Shown here in pieces: positions 4,292 to 5,856 of a stretch of 5,856 bases of DNA; the stretch's first letter is position 1; every line of letters starts with the position of its first letter. Origin of the DNA: Gemmatimonadota bacterium (GTDB lineage: Bacteria > Gemmatimonadota > Gemmatimonadetes > Longimicrobiales > RSA9); assembly GCA_019689775.1 (NCBI GenBank), contig JADGGV010000274.1, positions 1-5,856 of the forward strand. Reading direction: 5' to 3'. The notes beneath the pieces were generated by a model that was not told the origin of the DNA, made no database searches, and was given only the letters and a program-made list of their open reading frames with translations. Made by a program: the position numbers and the translations under genes.

Positions 4292-5856
4292 TCAGCCCTC
4301 GTCTCGCCATCGCTCGACCAGGCTCGCGTACTCGCCGAGCAACTGCCGCGCCCGCTCCGGCGTCCGCGCCTCCGCCGTCACGACGAACAGCGGCTTGTCG
4401 GAGTGCGGGATGACCAGCACCCACTCGTGGTCGTCCTTCCACACCTTGACGCCGTCGACGAGCTGCCGGCGCTCGTCCTCCGTGTGCTCGATCAGCCGGC
4501 GCATGACCGCGCCCTTCCGCCCCCACGGGCACGAGATCCGGTCCTGGATGATGTGGATCGGCGGGTACTGGTCGGCGACCTCGGAGAGCTTCCGCCCCGA
4601 GTGCGCCAGCGCCTCGAGCAGCTTCGCGGCCGCGAACATCCCGTCGTACGCCGGGATGAAGTAGGGGAAGATGAACTCGCCGCGCGCGCCGGCGACCATG
4701 TCGGACTCGTCGCCGGAGGCCATCATCGCGTGGTGCTCGGTCTTCGTCCAGCGCAGCTCCGCGCCGTGTGCGCGGATCGTCTCGGCCGTGATGACCGGGC
4801 TGGTCACCGGGATCGCGACGCGCTTCACGCCCAGGTACTCGAGTGCGAGCCCGACGAACGCCACCTGCGACAGCTCCGGCGAGAGCGTCCGCCCCGTGTC
4901 GTCCACGAGGTAGATCACCTCCCCGCCGGGATCGATCCACAGCCCCAGGTCCGCGTCGATCGAGCGGACGATGCCGCCGAGGCGCGCGAGCCCTTCCTGG
5001 AACTCCTCCTCGCTCCGCGACAACCGCCCCGGCGAGGCGTACGCGTCCAGCGACACGGTCTCGGTGTTGAGCGCGCCGAGGATCCCGGGGAAGACCTCCA
5101 CGGTCGTGCCGTACGCGAAGTCGACGACCAGCGTGAAGCGGCGCTCCGCGATCTTCTCCCGATCCAGCTCGGACAGGAAGTGCTCGCGGTAGCCCTCGAC
5201 GACGCGCGTCGGGAAGTTCAGGTCGCCCGCGCCGTCCGGGCCCGCGCGCGGGAAGTCCTCGCGCCCGAACAGCCGCTCGATCGACTGCGTCTTCCCGGGC
5301 GGCAGATCCCGGCCGTCGCCGTCGAAGAACAGGATGTCGACGATCTTCGCGTCGAACGGCGAGCGCCGCACGTGGATCCCGCCGGCCTCCCGGCCATGGT
5401 GCACCGCGTGGCGGACCACGGGGATCGGCATCTGACGCAGGTCCTCGACGTTGACGCCGACCGACATGAAGCCGGTCATGAGCGCGCGGTTGATCATGCG
5501 CGACGCGCGGTCGGAGTCCCGCGACGTCGCCACGTACGCCGTGCTGCCGAGCATCGCGCCGTACGCCGCGCCGAGCCGCGCCGCCATCTCCGGCGTCAGC
5601 TCGGCGTTCGCCACGCCGTTCACGCGCGCGCCGTGGAACAGGCTGCGCTCCCACGCCTCGCCCCAGATCAGGGAGTGCGTCAGGACCGCCCGCTCCTCCA
5701 CGACCTTGTCCGGCCAGACCTTGACGTTCGGCCCGACGACCGCATGCTCGCCGACCTCCGCGCGATCCGACAGGATCGTGTTCTCCCGCACCAGCGCGCC
5801 CTTCCCCACCACCACCTCGGCCGCGCACACCACCTCGCTCAGCCGCGCGCCCGCCC
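4292..5856 (-). CDS. Mannose-1-phosphate guanylyltransferase/phosphohexomutase-like fusion, C-terminal part (5' end outside window)
   Basis: The frame is open from the right edge (first full codon at 5854) to TGA at 4292, giving 520 residues; the in-frame GTG at 5833 is internal and not a start. Residues 1 to about 65 are hexapeptide-like left-handed beta-helix repeats (for example VGKGALV, VGEHAVVG). The rest, about 75-520, follows the order of an alpha-D-phosphohexomutase: TSRDSDRASR at 110-119 (position of GRDxRxSS), GGIHVRRSPFD at 158-168 (serine loop), DADLGLWID at 300-308 (metal loop), GARGEFIFP at 389-397 (sugar loop) and PHSDKP at 483-488 (phosphate loop). All four loops depart from the canonical active sites. 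By analogy with known fusions of about 830 residues, an NTP-transferase domain making GDP-mannose or another nucleotide sugar should lie upstream. Which sugar is used is not shown. It leads directly into the AI-2E-type gene. Confidence 0.85.
   Translation of the reverse strand, partial: AGARLSEVVCAAEVVVGKGALVRENTILSDRAEVGEHAVVGPNVKVWPDKVVEERAVLTHSLIWGEAWERSLFHGARVNGVANAELTPEMAARLGAAYGAMLGSTAYVATSRDSDRASRMINRALMTGFMSVGVNVEDLRQMPIPVVRHAVHHGREAGGIHVRRSPFDAKIVDILFFDGDGRDLPPGKTQSIERLFGREDFPRAGPDGAGDLNFPTRVVEGYREHFLSELDREKIAERRFTLVVDFAYGTTVEVFPGILGALNTETVSLDAYASPGRLSRSEEEFQEGLARLGGIVRSIDADLGLWIDPGGEVIYLVDDTGRTLSPELSQVAFVGLALEYLGVKRVAIPVTSPVITAETIRAHGAELRWTKTEHHAMMASGDESDMVAGARGEFIFPYFIPAYDGMFAAAKLLEALAHSGRKLSEVADQYPPIHIIQDRISCPWGRKGAVMRRLIEHTEDERRQLVDGVKVWKDDHEWVLVIPHSDKPLFVVTAEARTPERARQLLGEYASLVERWRDEG

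Noticed and set aside
1770..4413. Two long plus-strand open frames (1770-3191 and 2584-4413)
   Set aside because: Both run antisense to clear genes and across the non-coding gap. Their products are low-complexity (Arg/Asp/Glu/His/Pro-rich). They reflect the scarcity of stop codons at this G+C.
5831..5833. GTG as the start codon of the rightmost gene
   Set aside because: The frame remains open to the window edge, and the residues before the GTG continue the same fold. The family has a nucleotidyltransferase domain upstream, so the gene is cut by the window.
1..5856. CRISPR arrays, tRNA or rRNA genes, insertion sequences, attachment sites, toxin-antitoxin or defence genes
   Set aside because: I looked on both strands for regularly spaced repeats, tRNA-like arms, transposase motifs and flanking duplications and saw none that could be supported.

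Overview
The window comes from a bacterium with very high G+C. All four credible protein genes lie on the minus strand, so they read from right to left. Long open frames also occur in most other frames, as expected when stop codons are rare; I treat these as shadows. The lineage is uncertain. A guanylyltransferase/phosphohexomutase-like fusion is, from memory, common in actinobacteria-like and other high-GC groups. A YpdA-type flavoprotein points instead towards lineages that use bacillithiol or a similar thiol.

From right to left in the direction of transcription: (1) 5856-4292, the C-terminal 520 residues of a mannose-1-phosphate guanylyltransferase-type fusion, comprising the end of a hexapeptide beta-helix and a phosphomannomutase-like domain. 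Its start and nucleotidyltransferase domain lie beyond the right edge. (2) 4251-3112, an eight-helix AI-2E/PerM-family membrane protein, 40 bp downstream with a good ribosome binding site and probably co-transcribed with (1). (3) A 292-bp GC-rich gap with no convincing gene. (4) 2819-1836, a YpdA-family FAD/NAD(P)H disulfide oxidoreductase with a GTG start. (5) A 125-bp gap carrying a sigma70-like promoter whose 17-bp spacer is largely filled by a perfect 8+8 bp inverted repeat. (6) 1710-127, an L-glutamate gamma-semialdehyde (P5C) dehydrogenase with all catalytic residues present. (7) 126-1, non-coding DNA with three inverted repeats and long G/C tracts.

Functionally the window looks like housekeeping and catabolic DNA: nucleotide-sugar or cell-envelope metabolism, a permease-like protein, thiol redox, and the last step of proline (or arginine/ornithine) breakdown to glutamate. 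I see no mobile element, CRISPR array, tRNA, rRNA or phage gene, and no obviously new multi-gene system. The points most worth a second look are the promoter/palindrome arrangement before the P5C dehydrogenase gene, the side-by-side placement of a YpdA-like reductase and a cysteine-dependent aldehyde dehydrogenase, the loss of every canonical catalytic loop in the phosphohexomutase-like domain, and the strong hairpin and G-quadruplex-capable sequence at the left edge.
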